From Phymatolithon calcareum (Eukaryota; Rhodophyta; Florideophyceae; Hapalidiales), in NCBI GenBank assembly GCA_977006965.1, contig OZ345360.1:620001-684000 (forward strand): a stretch of 64,000 nt of DNA, in the 5' to 3' direction. Positions 41,758-52,165 of this stretch are shown in pieces. Under the pieces are notes generated by a model, which was not told the DNA's origin, ran no database searches, and saw only the letters and a program-made list of their open reading frames with translations. Position numbers and translations under genes: made by a program. Within the stretch, counting starts at the first letter, position 1; each line of letters begins with the position of its first letter.

Positions 41758-43059
41758 TTAGGCTTGTTTCTTGAAACTGTAGTCATACACGGCCATAAGT
41801 GCGGTATCTGGTTTCGCATTCCAATCCCCGTTGTCAGCCCAATTGTACTTCAGGAACGAAACCTTCACTTCCTTCGCCTTGGCATCAATTTGCAAAAAGT
41901 TCATAATCTCCTTTATATTGGCCGGAGCGCGTTCTGAAATCCACTGCACCAAATCCATGTCATCATTGCTCCCTGGCGTGAAGTCAGTGCGAAACCACTT
42001 CCAAAGACGACTTAGTTCTACCTTGTGATAAATAGCGTCAATCTTGCAACTGTCTTGGATAAAGGCCTTCGTCTGCTCCACAAGCACCTGCTCGGTACCA
42101 TCGATATCGACTGCTACTAATGGTGGACAAGATTGCGCGCCACAATTCAGGATGAAATGCATTCGCGGGTCTTTTTCTGCCAACTTGAGAGCACCCAAAG
42201 GATGGTCATCAGCCATTTTTCGTCGCAGTACACCATGTTCCAGTTCCGTGCTGTTAAGAGTGTGATTTGCAATGACATAAGCAACGGAGTTGAAAAAGCG
42301 ACCTCGTGCGGCGATATCCCTCGGATGTCCGAACACAAGCTTGCCGTGGATTACCATGATGTTGTATAAATTAAAAAGGCATGCCTTCTTCATATTCTCA
42401 TCAACATCGTCTTCAATGGTACAATACTGGAGCTCTGACGCCAGTACAAGGATTTTACTCCATGTGTCCGTCCTTCGAATCTTCTCGTACACAACCTCAC
42501 GGCCTTTCCGCACAACCGCGAGGCCCACGATATCCGCGAAAAGCGCAGACATTTCCGCAAGGATGACGAAGCACTGTCGTGGAGAGGCTGGAAAGCCACC
42601 CTGGAGAAAGACATTCAGGCCACGTGTTGACGCTGAACTAATCCCATGGTGCAAATAGTATTGATCCGGTCTGGGCAAAAAGGCCATGGACGCGGAGTCG
42701 ACACGCTGAATGGGGATAAGTCCACCCGAACGCACAAGTTCGATGCCGATGGCAGTGGCCTCGGGCAGGTCTGCCGCCACGCCGTTTTCCAGTAACCATT
42801 TGACGACAGATTCGCCGTGAGCCGTGAGTCCGCGGCCGCCGAACCAGTTGCGTGTGCGCAGTTCGAGTCGTGCCGGACCAGGGGCTATCATGGCGTCCAG
42901 TATCAGAACCTTAGCGCGATAATTCATCTTGGCAACTGCCGACGGCGTCAAAGACATGCGCGGCGATGTTCGGCGCGGTACACCGAGTTTACCGTCCCTG
43001 CTGATGTCTGATGGCAAGAAAAGTTGGCCTGGGGGAGGAGTGGAGAAAATAAATGTCAT
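41758..43059 (-). CDS. DEP and DUF547 domain protein
   Basis: 433 residues from the first ATG; other starts at residues 35 and 45. Residues about 75-125 match a DEP domain (HGESVVKWLLENGVAADLPE, then GLIPIQ). Residues about 225-400 are DUF547, with CLFNLYNIMVIHGKLVFG, FNSVAYVIANHTLNSTELEH, the conserved DPRMHFILNCGAQSCPPL and the W-x-x-x-F closing part. Plants and algae have DEP-(glutaredoxin)-DUF547 proteins of unknown function; DUF547 resembles a papain-like fold with Cys and His conserved. Tail-to-tail with the SLX4-like gene, 46 bp apart. Confidence 0.8.
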   Translation of the reverse strand: MTFIFSTPPPGQLFLPSDISRDGKLGVPRRTSPRMSLTPSAVAKMNYRAKVLILDAMIAPGPARLELRTRNWFGGRGLTAHGESVVKWLLENGVAADLPEATAIGIELVRSGGLIPIQRVDSASMAFLPRPDQYYLHHGISSASTRGLNVFLQGGFPASPRQCFVILAEMSALFADIVGLAVVRKGREVVYEKIRRTDTWSKILVLASELQYCTIEDDVDENMKKACLFNLYNIMVIHGKLVFGHPRDIAARGRFFNSVAYVIANHTLNSTELEHGVLRRKMADDHPLGALKLAEKDPRMHFILNCGAQSCPPLVAVDIDGTEQVLVEQTKAFIQDSCKIDAIYHKVELSRLWKWFRTDFTPGSNDDMDLVQWISERAPANIKEIMNFLQIDAKAKEVKVSFLKYNWADNGDWNAKPDTALMAVYDYSFKKQA

Positions 43060-43405
43060 GCCAACGAGTTGGCACGGGAAAGTGATGAATTTGGGCCCAT
43101 TATGTCCCAGAATTTAAGCGAGATACTCGGGTCAAGAAGGCTGTACTGTACGCACGAACAAATCTATTTGTCGAGAGATCGAAAAATAAAATGTCTCCGT
43201 GGAATTGGCTTGTCGGCTCGGACATGCAGGATACAGCCATGCAAAACTGTAATTGCTTCATCCAGTCATGCACAATTTAGAACTGACACGTTGTCTGAAT
43301 TGTGTCTGATTCTCCCCCCGTCAACCATTCATGTTTCGCCAATCCAACGCATGAGCTCGTCTCAATCGCGCAGAGCGAGACGTTTATCTTGATGTAGCTA
43401 TTGCA
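43060..43405. other. Divergent promoter region
   Basis: 346 bp between the DEP-DUF547 gene and the DUF177 gene. No gene seen. Confidence 0.5.
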
Positions 43406-44260
43406 ATGGTTGCCTTCACAAGTAGCCTCGCCCTTTCTGTGGTGCCGCCCGGAACTGGAATTACTCACAGATGCATTCAACGCTCACCATGTTCAGCTCA
43501 GCATATTTTCCGTCGTCGTCCACTGCGAAATGCGAACAATCCTCAGTTCGTTGCAGATGACAAGAGAATGAAGCTTGCGTCATCGACTGTATCATGTGCA
43601 TTGCCTTCGATGTCAACCGGAAATAAGCAGGCAGTGCCACCATGGCCTGCAGGATCGAAGGAGATGCAGGAACTGACACTTTCCAGGCGAGATCTCGAGC
43701 AAGGCGGAAAACGAGGCCGACCGGTGCGGCTTTCTCGGCACTGTACATTGGAGGAATTAGACCTGGAAACTCCGGTATTCGGCTCCAAACCTGTTGACGT
43801 CAGCATTGTATCACAGCGCGTAAATTCCGACTATCGGCTCATGGGCGCGGTGGCCGCAATTGTACCTCGAGAGTGTGACCGATGTTTGAAAACCTATGAA
43901 TACAAAGCGAAAGGAATGTTTGAGGTATGGTTGTCCTCGACGGGCGTCGAAAACATCAAAGGACTCTCGCGGGAGGAAATGGATGAATTGGAAGCAATTG
44001 AGGATTTCAGCGGGGCTGAAGCCACCGTCGATTTGGTTCCTCATATCCGAGACGCTGTCATCTTGTCGCTGCCGACAAAGTCATTGTGCGAAGGCAAATG
44101 TGCGGGCATTTCGATTCGGGATAGCAGCTCCGGCTCTGTAGTCTACGGGGGGCTGGCGGACACCGGTGTTGTTAGCAGACCTATTGGTGGCTTAACGTCG
44201 CAGCTATCGGATTCTACTAGTGAGCAGCTCCTAAGCTTGAAAAAAGAACTGGAAAAGTAA
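43406..44260 (+). CDS. Plastid DUF177/YceD family protein
   Basis: 284 residues. The first 75 are a Ser/Arg-rich plastid transit peptide. The DUF177 region includes RECDRCLKTYEYKAKGMFEV and, later, DLVPHIRDAVILSLPTKSLC with CEGKCAGI; the two CxxC/CxxxC groups are the usual features. In plants and bacteria the family is linked to 23S rRNA and ribosomal protein L32 accumulation (yceD is next to rpmF in bacteria). The C-terminal 40 residues are low-complexity and hold the closing helix. Confidence 0.85.
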   Translation: MVAFTSSLALSVVPPGTGITHRCIQRSPCSAQHIFRRRPLRNANNPQFVADDKRMKLASSTVSCALPSMSTGNKQAVPPWPAGSKEMQELTLSRRDLEQGGKRGRPVRLSRHCTLEELDLETPVFGSKPVDVSIVSQRVNSDYRLMGAVAAIVPRECDRCLKTYEYKAKGMFEVWLSSTGVENIKGLSREEMDELEAIEDFSGAEATVDLVPHIRDAVILSLPTKSLCEGKCAGISIRDSSSGSVVYGGLADTGVVSRPIGGLTSQLSDSTSEQLLSLKKELEK

Positions 44261-44686
44261 AACCTGGTGCCGTTCTGTGGCGGTTATGAAGACTGGACTT
44301 CTAATTTCTTCGAGTACTATGCCTACCAGATGCCGTGCACGTTATCTTCCATATCTCTTTGAGACAGAATTTGGTACGCCAACGATATGTGCTCTATCAA
44401 TTTGATTACCTATTGACTCGGTACCGAACAACTCCGAAGACTATAGGTCTGCTCAACAAAAAAGCTTTGGAAGATCGACAGGGACAGGCATCAGCTGAAT
44501 AACAGAGAGCAAGGCAGTGCTCAAGGACATCGCAATATGAAATAAAGCTTTATCAAATAGAGAACGTGTGAGAACGAAATTTAGGTTTTCAAAGCAGAGG
44601 GACATTTAGATATTTCGTTGCAGCATGCTAGTCGCAATATGTAAGTAGTGCAGAGTGTAAATTATTGTTGAAACAAAAGTCGTACT
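44261..44686. other. Convergent spacer, no gene seen
   Basis: 426 bp between two stop codons, AT-rich. Likely contains the polyadenylation signals of both neighbours. Confidence 0.5.
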
Positions 44687-45508
44687 TCAAGCACTTGCTC
44701 CTTGCCATCCAACAGCAATAGCACGTAGATCGTTTTCCAGGTCGGCGGCTTCACGGGCTCTCTTTTCCTCAGGAGTTGGCTGATAGACGTAATCGTTCTC
44801 AAAGAGAGCTTGATCAAAAATGCGTGTTTTTTTGACTGTAGCCAGGACCATAGATGCAATGGCACACAAAACCAAGCCACCGACAATAGCACCAATAACC
44901 CAAGCTGGAATGCCTCCCGTGCCCACCTTCACCTCATTCGGCATAGCCTCAACTGCTCTGCGACCTGGCAGAATGTCAGCATTGGCCTTAAAAGTAGGTA
45001 CTTTAGAGCGCACACAAACTGGAAGCTTCTTCTGCTTGATGTAGGCTGTGATTGTGGTACGAAACTCAAGCGTCTTATCCATATGCACAAGCCCAAAATA
45101 TTCCACTTGAAACATACCTGTTGCAAATTTGGCAGCAGAAAAAAGACCCCAGTCGGCAACGTTTGTCTTCGTTTCGTTGGCGACACATTCGATAATAGCA
45201 TCGCTGATTTCTTGTGAGACGTCCTCGAGTTTGATGAAGAAGCTCATCAAGACCAGGACCCTTTTCGCGGGTTGAGTTGTCGGCTTCTCCTTGATCTTCG
45301 CTGTGATTTTGAACTCATTGGCCGTCTGTCGGAAAACGGGGTGATTGAGCTTCTGCATGATGCGATGAGTCCGGAGGGTGACTGAATGCAAATCACTCTG
45401 ACGAACTTCTTCTACCAAGACATCACGCTTGGAGTCGGAAATACATTGAACTTGGATGGCCCCCATTGTCAGCAAAAGCGCCAAGAACGCATAGAAAAGG
45501 CCTGCCAT
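44687..45508 (-). CDS. Type I membrane protein, unknown
   Basis: 273 residues from MAGLFYAFLALLLTMGAIQV, a signal peptide; the frame is open 21 codons further upstream without giving a better signal. The lumenal or extracellular part is basic (VRQSDLHSVTLRTHRIMQKL) with few Cys, two of them spaced like a possible disulfide. A membrane span lies near residues 207-230 (VIGAIVGGLVLCAIASMVLA), and a short cytosolic tail is acidic with KKTRIFDQALFENDYVYQPT. No family recognised. The tyrosine-containing NDYVY could be a sorting signal. Confidence 0.65.
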   Translation of the reverse strand: MAGLFYAFLALLLTMGAIQVQCISDSKRDVLVEEVRQSDLHSVTLRTHRIMQKLNHPVFRQTANEFKITAKIKEKPTTQPAKRVLVLMSFFIKLEDVSQEISDAIIECVANETKTNVADWGLFSAAKFATGMFQVEYFGLVHMDKTLEFRTTITAYIKQKKLPVCVRSKVPTFKANADILPGRRAVEAMPNEVKVGTGGIPAWVIGAIVGGLVLCAIASMVLATVKKTRIFDQALFENDYVYQPTPEEKRAREAADLENDLRAIAVGWQGASA

Positions 45509-46467
45509 CGCAAATCTCCGGTAGATGGTGCTCAGTTTCTGGTCAAATACAAGTTTTCTGTGCAAAAACAATAGCTTGAGATGTCGGCCGGCTAGCGCAA
45601 GATAACCTCAAATGACATTCGATGGCAAACCCCGCCATTCAAGATGCAATTCGCTTTGCTCGATTTCGGGGTCGGCATTTTTGAGCCTGACGCGCTATGC
45701 TTCAGAATTCGCCGTTTCGAAGTTCAGAAACAATCGTGGTGCTCACATGGCTGTGTCAGCAAAATTTTAGGGGTCAAATTGCCACCGTTGCGCGATGATT
45801 CTCCTGACGAAAAGGTTTCTGCAATACAAAGAACATGCTTCTCATTTTTGCCGATTTTGCACTGGCAACGCACAAAGAGAAACGGTGTTTTCAACTTGAA
45901 ATGATCTCGTTACATGGAACGGCGGTCGAAAAATCAGATGCATGTCAACGGCGCTGCGCTTCGAGAAGTTGTATCCAGAACGGCATTACTGCCCAGATCT
46001 GGTATGAGCGAGACGCATGCCGGTGCATCAAATTTTGGCGGGAAAAGCGAATTCAAAGCATGCCAAACGTGGACTTGCAAAACCCCAACTACCAGGCGCT
46101 TCCCTCGGTATTTGGAACAGAGAAGACCCCTTCTTCGTCAGAGCTCGTCTCCAAAAAAACGGGAGCAAAAGCTGAAGAACGGAAACTTTAATGCACATAT
46201 TGAATATTAAATTGACCACAACGGCATGGCTCCAACTTTTGCGTTATGCTTCTGCAAGGCGTTTATTCTTTTACAAGTCGCTAAGCATGCGTGGACTATC
46301 GCTTTCTGTAGCGGTACACGTGCTATGCATGCTGCGCAAAAGTCAACAATAGACTGTTTTTCTGAGTGTCACTCTGCCCGCACCCCCTTCAGTTTCCTTT
46401 GCTGGTTCATGTACTGCGTGCAATCCAAATAGGAATGGGGGTCAACGCCCTACAGTGCTGTGTGCTG

Positions 46468-46540
46468 GTTCTTGAACAGCGGAGACGGAGACTCATCATT
46501 CATGATGAATGATGAGTCTCCGTCTCCGCTGTTTAAGAAC
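46468..46540. repeat. Palindrome with 36-bp arms
   Basis: Arms 46468-46503 and 46505-46540 pair around the single base 46504. All but one position are Watson-Crick; the exception is a G/T pair. Confidence 0.95.
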
Positions 46541-46605
46541 TGTCCGTGATGATGGTGCGCAAGTTTCGAAAATCTCTTGGGCGACGTCATTGTACCGTAA
46601 TTATA

Positions 46606-46675
46606 ACCATTTATGCAAGTAAACTTGTGTGGGATCCGCATACGGATCCCATACAAGTTTACTTGCATAAATGGT
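46606..46675. repeat. Palindrome with 33-bp arms
   Basis: Arms 46606-46638 and 46643-46675 pair around CATA with one mismatch (a G/T pair). It is only 65 bp from the previous palindrome but unrelated in sequence. Confidence 0.95.
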
Positions 46676-46738
46676 CACACTGTTGGTACAGAACGGGACT
46701 TGTTCATACCATTTTTGTAGAGGCTTCCGCATCCCAGT

Positions 46739-48128
46739 TCATTCTAGTGCAGGACCAAAATCGATCCACCACACACGCCACCGTCTCTCGTTTCCCATCT
46801 CACCCTTTCGCTCTGGCGTATTTTCAGCCATGCGCTCCACTCGAATGTTTCCAAGGTACTCGTTGCGGTGCCATATTCCAAATTTCGAAAGGATATTCAA
46901 GCCATAGGTCGCGGCGTCAATGATCTTCTTCCAGTCACGATCGGTAACGGGGACCCCTCCCACCTTCGCACCTCCACCGTTCCACGTCACACATTGCCCA
47001 ACATACTCAAGCACCAGTACCGGATCACAGATCGGCTGAATCACCATCCCCAGAAGGTACGACACACGGTTTCCAAGAACGTCTGCCTGCTCCTTCCTCA
47101 AGAACTCGTAAATTCCAACTTCATTTTGCAGCAATTCAGACCCCACAGACACGTGTGTGTTTGTGTACTTTACAACAACAGGCACATTCCCGATGCTTGC
47201 GTAAAGCAGCACAGACATGTTTTCATTTGCGTAGAGCACATGCGAGTAGTTGGTCAGGACATGCTCAAAGAACACGTGCCCAAGCGAAGCCTTGTCTTTG
47301 CATTCGCCATATGCGCTTTCAAAAAGCGCAGCCACCCTGTTCGATATCCAACAATATTCCTCAGTGGGTATTTTCTCCTTCTTGAAAACTGCACTCCTTG
47401 ACTCCACGAGTCATTTTGAAGATCCCGTGGAAAAAAGCTCCTCGTTCGTCCGAACGATGCACGGCGAAGATTTGGACAGGATCTCACCAGAAAACTTCAA
47501 AAAGGCGCTTCTCGTGCTACCCAACGCCGATTTCAAACCAACCTGAAGTGCAGAGATCACACCAAACGTTGCATTTTCACCTTCCACATCTGTGTACATC
47601 CCCGAGACTCGAACTCGAATCTGGTTGTCCCCGCTCTTTCCATCATCCACCGGACGCACAATTTGCAAAGCAATCATGCTGCGGTAGTTCTAAACCACCG
47701 CGCACCCGCTGCACGAGTACAACGCCTGCGTCACAGTATTAAGTATCCACAATTGATGGTCAGCACATTCGAAGTCTCCGGCGCCGGGGAATTTCGACAT
47801 ACTTACATTTCACGATTTCCGTCGCACGACGTGGTAGGAACGGCCCCATTCTTTTCTCCCCGTCGTAGAGGCAATTGTTTGGCCCTGAACTCGTGACCCA
47901 CAAGCAAGGCATCCGTGCGTCCCAATCCTTCTCGTCAATCATCACGCAGTTCTGCGAAAGTAAACCTTGTGGCTTCGGAATCTTGCCGTGAGGATGTATG
48001 ATGCGATCGGCACAAGCCAGCGGCGGAGCTTGGTCATTTAAAATCTCCATCACGGGGCGCACAACGTCAAACTCTACCGGAAAAAGGCTTGCTGTATCAA
48101 AGCGGTTTGCCAGAGGCCCCTTGTCCAT
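46739..48128 (-). pseudogene. Kinase-like fold protein with an in-frame TGA (two exons)
   Basis: Exons 48128-47803 and 47678-46739 (intron 124 nt, donor GTATGT, acceptor CAG) give 422 codons, with one TGA at 47413-47411 (codon 198). The C-terminal half resembles a protein-kinase or FunK1-like fold: VVVKYTN with the Lys, NEVGIYEFLRKE with the helix-C Glu, VLVLEYVGQ as hinge, GIWHRNEYLGNIRV where HRD reads HRN, and WWIDFG for DFG. The N-terminal half has no recognised domain. The reading frame is intact apart from the TGA, so it is either a young pseudogene, a truncated 197-residue protein, or a TGA that is read through. The missing HRD Asp suggests no normal kinase activity. Confidence 0.55.
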
Positions 48129-49663
48129 CTTTGTCCGCGCCCGACCTAGCACTTATTGCATAGTATCAAGCGATGACTTGTCTGTGCGCAGTGCTTCTTT
48201 CACGACAAGCGCAGTTCGTTGTACATGTTCCTCAAAGTCTACCCATGGCTCGAAAGTCAAGCGCCCAACAAGATAGGGGCAAATCGCGATTCCGGAAAAA
48301 CGTCCCTGTCGATCAATTTAAAGCAGCGCTGGTGCAAGACAAATGTTTCTTGCGCTGTCGGCAGCCGTGCGGAAGAGGTGCACGTCTGTTTGGCAGTGCT
48401 CATTATCATGGCGGTCACCTCGCAAACTTCCGTCATCTACTCGACATCTCAGATCTGGGACTGGGTAGGGTCGTTCTCTGACCCGACTGTACTCTATACT
48501 GTAGTTCCAACAGCACGTGTAATCTTCGTAAGGTCGACAATCGTCACCTACACGTGAAAACGCTACCCTTCCAGCCAGCTGTTCATGAAGTGATGAACTC
48601 CTCGCAGAATCCCATACGATCAGTATTTGATCACCACGCTGATAATCCCGGGAGTTGCGAGAAATCCCGTTTTTGGGTCTTGTTTGTAAAATAGAAAAAA
48701 ATCGAGCTTTCCGTGAGAAGTGCTTTTTTATGTTTCCTCTACTTAGATTACCCGATACTTGTGATTTAAACAGAACGCGACAGGGTTGCAGCCTGTGCAA
48801 GAACTTTACAAAATGTGGGCCTCTTCGGGAAATACCGTTCTTGGAAAACTATTGAGTTGTGATGCTATTGTACGTTCATGTTCCTCATGCACATAACAGA
48901 TTGGGGAAAATGCTAGTTCAGATGGTGCACCAATAGACAGAGCAAACTGAAATCACATTTCGCAGCAAAATCTTTCAGAGCACTGTCACACTGCCATCGC
49001 CCAAGATTAAGGATACGGTGTGTAAAACATGCGCTTTTTCCCTGGGAAGAAGCACACAGCGGATGATCGACGGGGTGAAGCGAGGCAAGCTGACCATATC
49101 TAGGAACGAAAGAGTCGCCATTAGAGCCTCAGGTGCAAGAGAGACTTTTCATGTGTAAATCATACGGTTTCTATGACGAAAGGTTGAACTCGGCTGACCG
49201 CAGTAGCCAGCAAAGTCCCTCGACAAATGAAACCATCCACGAATCTCAGACCTTTGCAGAGTTGAATGCCTTTTGGGCAAAGCCTGATCTCCGACTGATC
49301 CTTGGCAGTGGACAAATGCTTCAATAAGGCCCAATTTTTGTGCTTCCACGTCCCTTTCTCAGCGTGATTTTCCATGGCCTTCTTTAGAAGTTTTATTTAT
49401 AAAATAAAGTCAATGAGAGATAAGAATTTGGGAGGGCGACCTTGCGCCCTACTCCAGGGGTGAATTGTGCGTTAATCGCTCTCACCGTGTTCACGTCACC
49501 CAGGTCTTCGACCTGTTCGCATTGCTTGTTGGGTGGCACTCTAAGTGCACGACCTCGCAGCATCTGTTTGGTACAACCTCCTGCGTAGAGCTTGTTTACT
49601 TTGCCCGTCTGAGTTGGCGTTGCAAACGGTTGGTGAAGCGAAATTGCTTGCACATAGGGCAAA
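48129..49663. other. Spacer of 1.5 kb, no gene seen
   Basis: Frames up to 160 residues (for example 48318-48800 minus) have no family features and biased composition. A single TACTGTA heptamer lies at 48497. Nothing else is recognised. Confidence 0.4.
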
Positions 49664-50212
49664 ATGGAGGACACATACCAATACAGGAAGGAAATGGACG
49701 AAACCGCTGCAAAACGAAAGCTAATTGCCGAGGACGAAAGGCAGCGCCGACAAGCGAAAATGGTCGAAATGGGAATCATTGATGCAGAAGATGTCCAACC
49801 GGTGAAGTCCTTGCGAGAAACCACCGCTGTGCCGCAGCGGAACTATAGGGATCCTTATCAGCGCCGTGTCCCACACGCCACGCACCCTAGTCGAGGAGAG
49901 TACCGTTTTATTTTATTCAAAGTCTTTCGTGGTAGGGGAAAGCTTTGTATAAAGAAGATCTTCTTTCCGAAATGGTTTTTAGATACTGCCGCTTCTAAAT
50001 TGAAACGCTCGGCTGATGAATGTGAGGTCACGGCCTCCACGTCAGGGAAGAGGCAGAAAATGGATACTGATATGCTTGCTTCTAACAACAGATGTGTTCA
50101 GAACGCTGACTGGACGGATGACGAGCGGCGATGGCCACGCTCACTCCCTATTGCACCTCAATTTTCTCAACGTCTGCATAGCTATTGCCATCGCACGCGT
50201 CTAATCGAATGA
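49664..50212 (+). CDS. Hypothetical protein with charged helical start
   Basis: 182 residues if read without splicing. Residues 1-40 are a charged helix (MEDTYQYRKEMDETAAKRKL onward). Residues about 113-140 hold basic clusters (SKLKRSADE and GKRQKMD) resembling nuclear-localisation signals. The stretch 49900-49985 is less protein-like (Phe/Lys-rich) and could be an intron, but the obvious donor and acceptor would change the frame. The actual end is uncertain: in another frame NERIEEAEKQQVARSTSCKM continues at 50209-50290. No family recognised. Confidence 0.35.
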   Translation: MEDTYQYRKEMDETAAKRKLIAEDERQRRQAKMVEMGIIDAEDVQPVKSLRETTAVPQRNYRDPYQRRVPHATHPSRGEYRFILFKVFRGRGKLCIKKIFFPKWFLDTAASKLKRSADECEVTASTSGKRQKMDTDMLASNNRCVQNADWTDDERRWPRSLPIAPQFSQRLHSYCHRTRLIE

Positions 50213-50819
50213 ACGGATTGAGGAAGCTGAGAAACAGCAAGTCGCACGGTCAACTTCTTGTAAGATGGATGCGATTCCAAATGTGGACAGTACGTAACGA
50301 ACAAAGTGGCTGTGCCATCGAATAGGCTTCGGTTGGAAGGGAGTTGTATAATTAGATGAGTTGAGAAGATGGGTGCAATTACTAATGTGGACAACATTTA
50401 ATGAACAAAAGCGGCTGTGCCATCGAATAAGCTTCGGTTCGTTGTATTTAATGAGTTCGGAATTAGGTGGTGGGACGCATCACCAATTTCCGAGCAAGAT
50501 TTAAAAAAAGCAGCTCTCCAACCAACCTCGGCTCTTCAAGCATAGATTCCATCCCAAATTGTTCTTTTGATACAACTGGTCTTCGAAGTTGTAACCGCTG
50601 CCTCTTCCCTGAAGTTTCCGATCCTGACTCCATTCGTACGATCACACAGATTACCTACATTATATTCAGCAGGAAACCGCCCCGCTCGAGCAATCTACGC
50701 AAGTACGATTTCCAGTGTGCGATCGAATGGAACCAAGCAAGAGAGACGACCAACCCATGGGCCTCGCCCACCGATCCATTCGCCAAGCCCAACCCACCAC
50801 ACCAACCCAGTCCCCGTAC
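50213..50819. other. Spacer containing an imperfect 104-bp tandem duplication
   Basis: No gene is supported beyond the possible 3' extension of the hypothetical gene. The duplication is listed separately. Confidence 0.4.
50262..50439. repeat. Imperfect tandem duplication, period about 104 bp
   Basis: 50262-50334 and 50366-50439 share blocks such as AATGTGGACA, GGCTGTGCCATCGAATA and GCTTCGGTT. Both copies would encode a short similar tail (MDAIPNVDST and MGAITNVDNI) before a stop, so the copied unit may include the true 3' end of the preceding gene. Confidence 0.7.
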
Positions 50820-51588
50820 TCAGGAGCGCTGCATCGTCCCTGCCTGCGACGAAGGGAACTCCAACCAGCTCTCAACACTGACAAGCGCCGCCGTTTCGTC
50901 CCTGTCCTTTAGCGGCAGCGCGACCCTTTCGGGACCGCACTCACGTCTCTCCGCCTGCGCAGCGGCCATCCACGCGCCGCCGGGCTGTATGCCTGCGTTG
51001 CCCGCCTGCACGACGATCTCAAACGTGCGTTCCGCGTCCTCCTGTGCTTTCTGCGGCACTCTGGCAGCGTAAAGCGCTAGAATATGCGCCTGTAATTGTG
51101 CATCCAATTCAGCGAGAGCTATAGCCCTTCCGCGGCGGTCGTCGACCTCCCTGCCGGCGCGCGGGCGGACGCAGTAGCGTGAGAGAGGTGTTCGTGTGCG
51201 CGCATCGAGCACGGCTACGCAAATCGTTTGCACCTTCCCCTGTGCTCGTCAGGACGCATTAGACATTGTTGAAAGGGGAGGAGGTAGGAAGGTGAGGAAC
51301 AATGGGCTTACGTCGGAGAGATGGGGACGGAGGGCGCGGAACGTGTCCGTTATGTAGTCGGCCAGGAGCGGATGGCGGGCGATGAAGACGCGTACGCCGA
51401 GACGACGCTGCGGTTCAAACAGATCTGTGGGGAGATCAGGGTCAGCTGGTAGAGTGGGTGCTATGGTGCAATTTGTTGGAAGGATGAGACGTACCGTGGG
51501 GATACACTGCGTGAGTGTAGAGGACGGCATGTGAGGCGATTGTTAGGAAGTCTAAAATGCGGTCGAGAGCAGTTTCGGACGCGGACAT
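50820..51588 (-). CDS. REV7: REV7/MAD2L2 HORMA-domain protein (three exons)
   Basis: Exons on the minus strand are 51588-51495, 51424-51312 and 51239-50820, for 208 residues (human MAD2L2 has 211). The HORMA domain begins LDRILDFLTIASHAVLYTHA, followed by VYPHDLFEPQRR, then RHPLLADYITDTFRALRPHL, KVQTICVAVLDARTRTPLSR and LDAQLQAHILALYAARVPQK. These match REV7 in order, including VYP-x-G/D-x-F near residue 29 and the CHPELNQYIQDTL-like segment. The safety-belt part with LPLKDRDE resembles IPLKTM. REV7 bridges REV1 and REV3 in translesion polymerase zeta and acts in mitotic and repair complexes. Introns are 70 and 72 nt with donors GTACGT and GTAAGC. Confidence 0.85.
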
Positions 51589-52146
51589 TGGAATTGCGAG
51601 GTGGTAACCTGCTGGGGTGTGTTGGCAATCAGTCGATTGTTGATAATTACATTGTTGGTTTGGTTGAAATTTCGGGGCCTATCGGGACCTGAGTGCCTTG
51701 ATGACGTGGTCCCAGAACATCAGCTGATGGTCAAAACATTGTGTTACTGCGTCTTTTATCCCTTTCTGGTTTTATAAGGGATTGGAGAATAGCAGCTAAG
51801 CTTGAATTTCTGTGTTAAAGGAGATCGTATTCTTCACAAGTTGCCAAGAGATTTTCCAGAATGATTTTCTAGCAGACAACTTGCTGACGAAATATTCTAT
51901 GGCAGTAGAGCCATTACTGGATGCGGCGACGAGAATATTCTCGAGGTCTTGAGCGACGTGAGAAATAAACTTTACGGCGAGGCTGTGCTCAATGTGTTAC
52001 GCATTTCTGGATTATTGTACTAAAGTGAAAATCGCCGTTTGACTCATTGTTGGATGTCAGTTCTGCGGCAAACACGGCCTCTCACCTTGTCCTGTGAATA
52101 GAGTCAGGAATACAAAAACCGTTGAGTATGACGGACAGCAGCGACA

Positions 52147-52165
52147 TTCTTTCTTTCTTTCTTTT
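52147..52165. repeat. (TTTC)n microsatellite
   Basis: Four to five TTTC units. Short, no known role. Confidence 0.8.

Larger units (their letters stand above)
45509..46738. other. Spacer with two long palindromes
   Basis: 1.2 kb between the start of the type I membrane protein gene and the stop of the kinase-like gene. Apart from the two palindromes (46468-46540, 46606-46675) nothing is recognised; frames of up to 118 residues at 45644-46210 lack family features. Confidence 0.45.

Noticed and set aside
48318-48800. 160-residue minus-strand frame as a gene
   Set aside because: No domain, biased composition, no intron or signal features, no neighbour relation.
49903-49981. 79-nt intron in the hypothetical gene (GTACCG to TTTTAG)
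   Set aside because: Joining the exons gives a stop after four codons, while reading through stays open.
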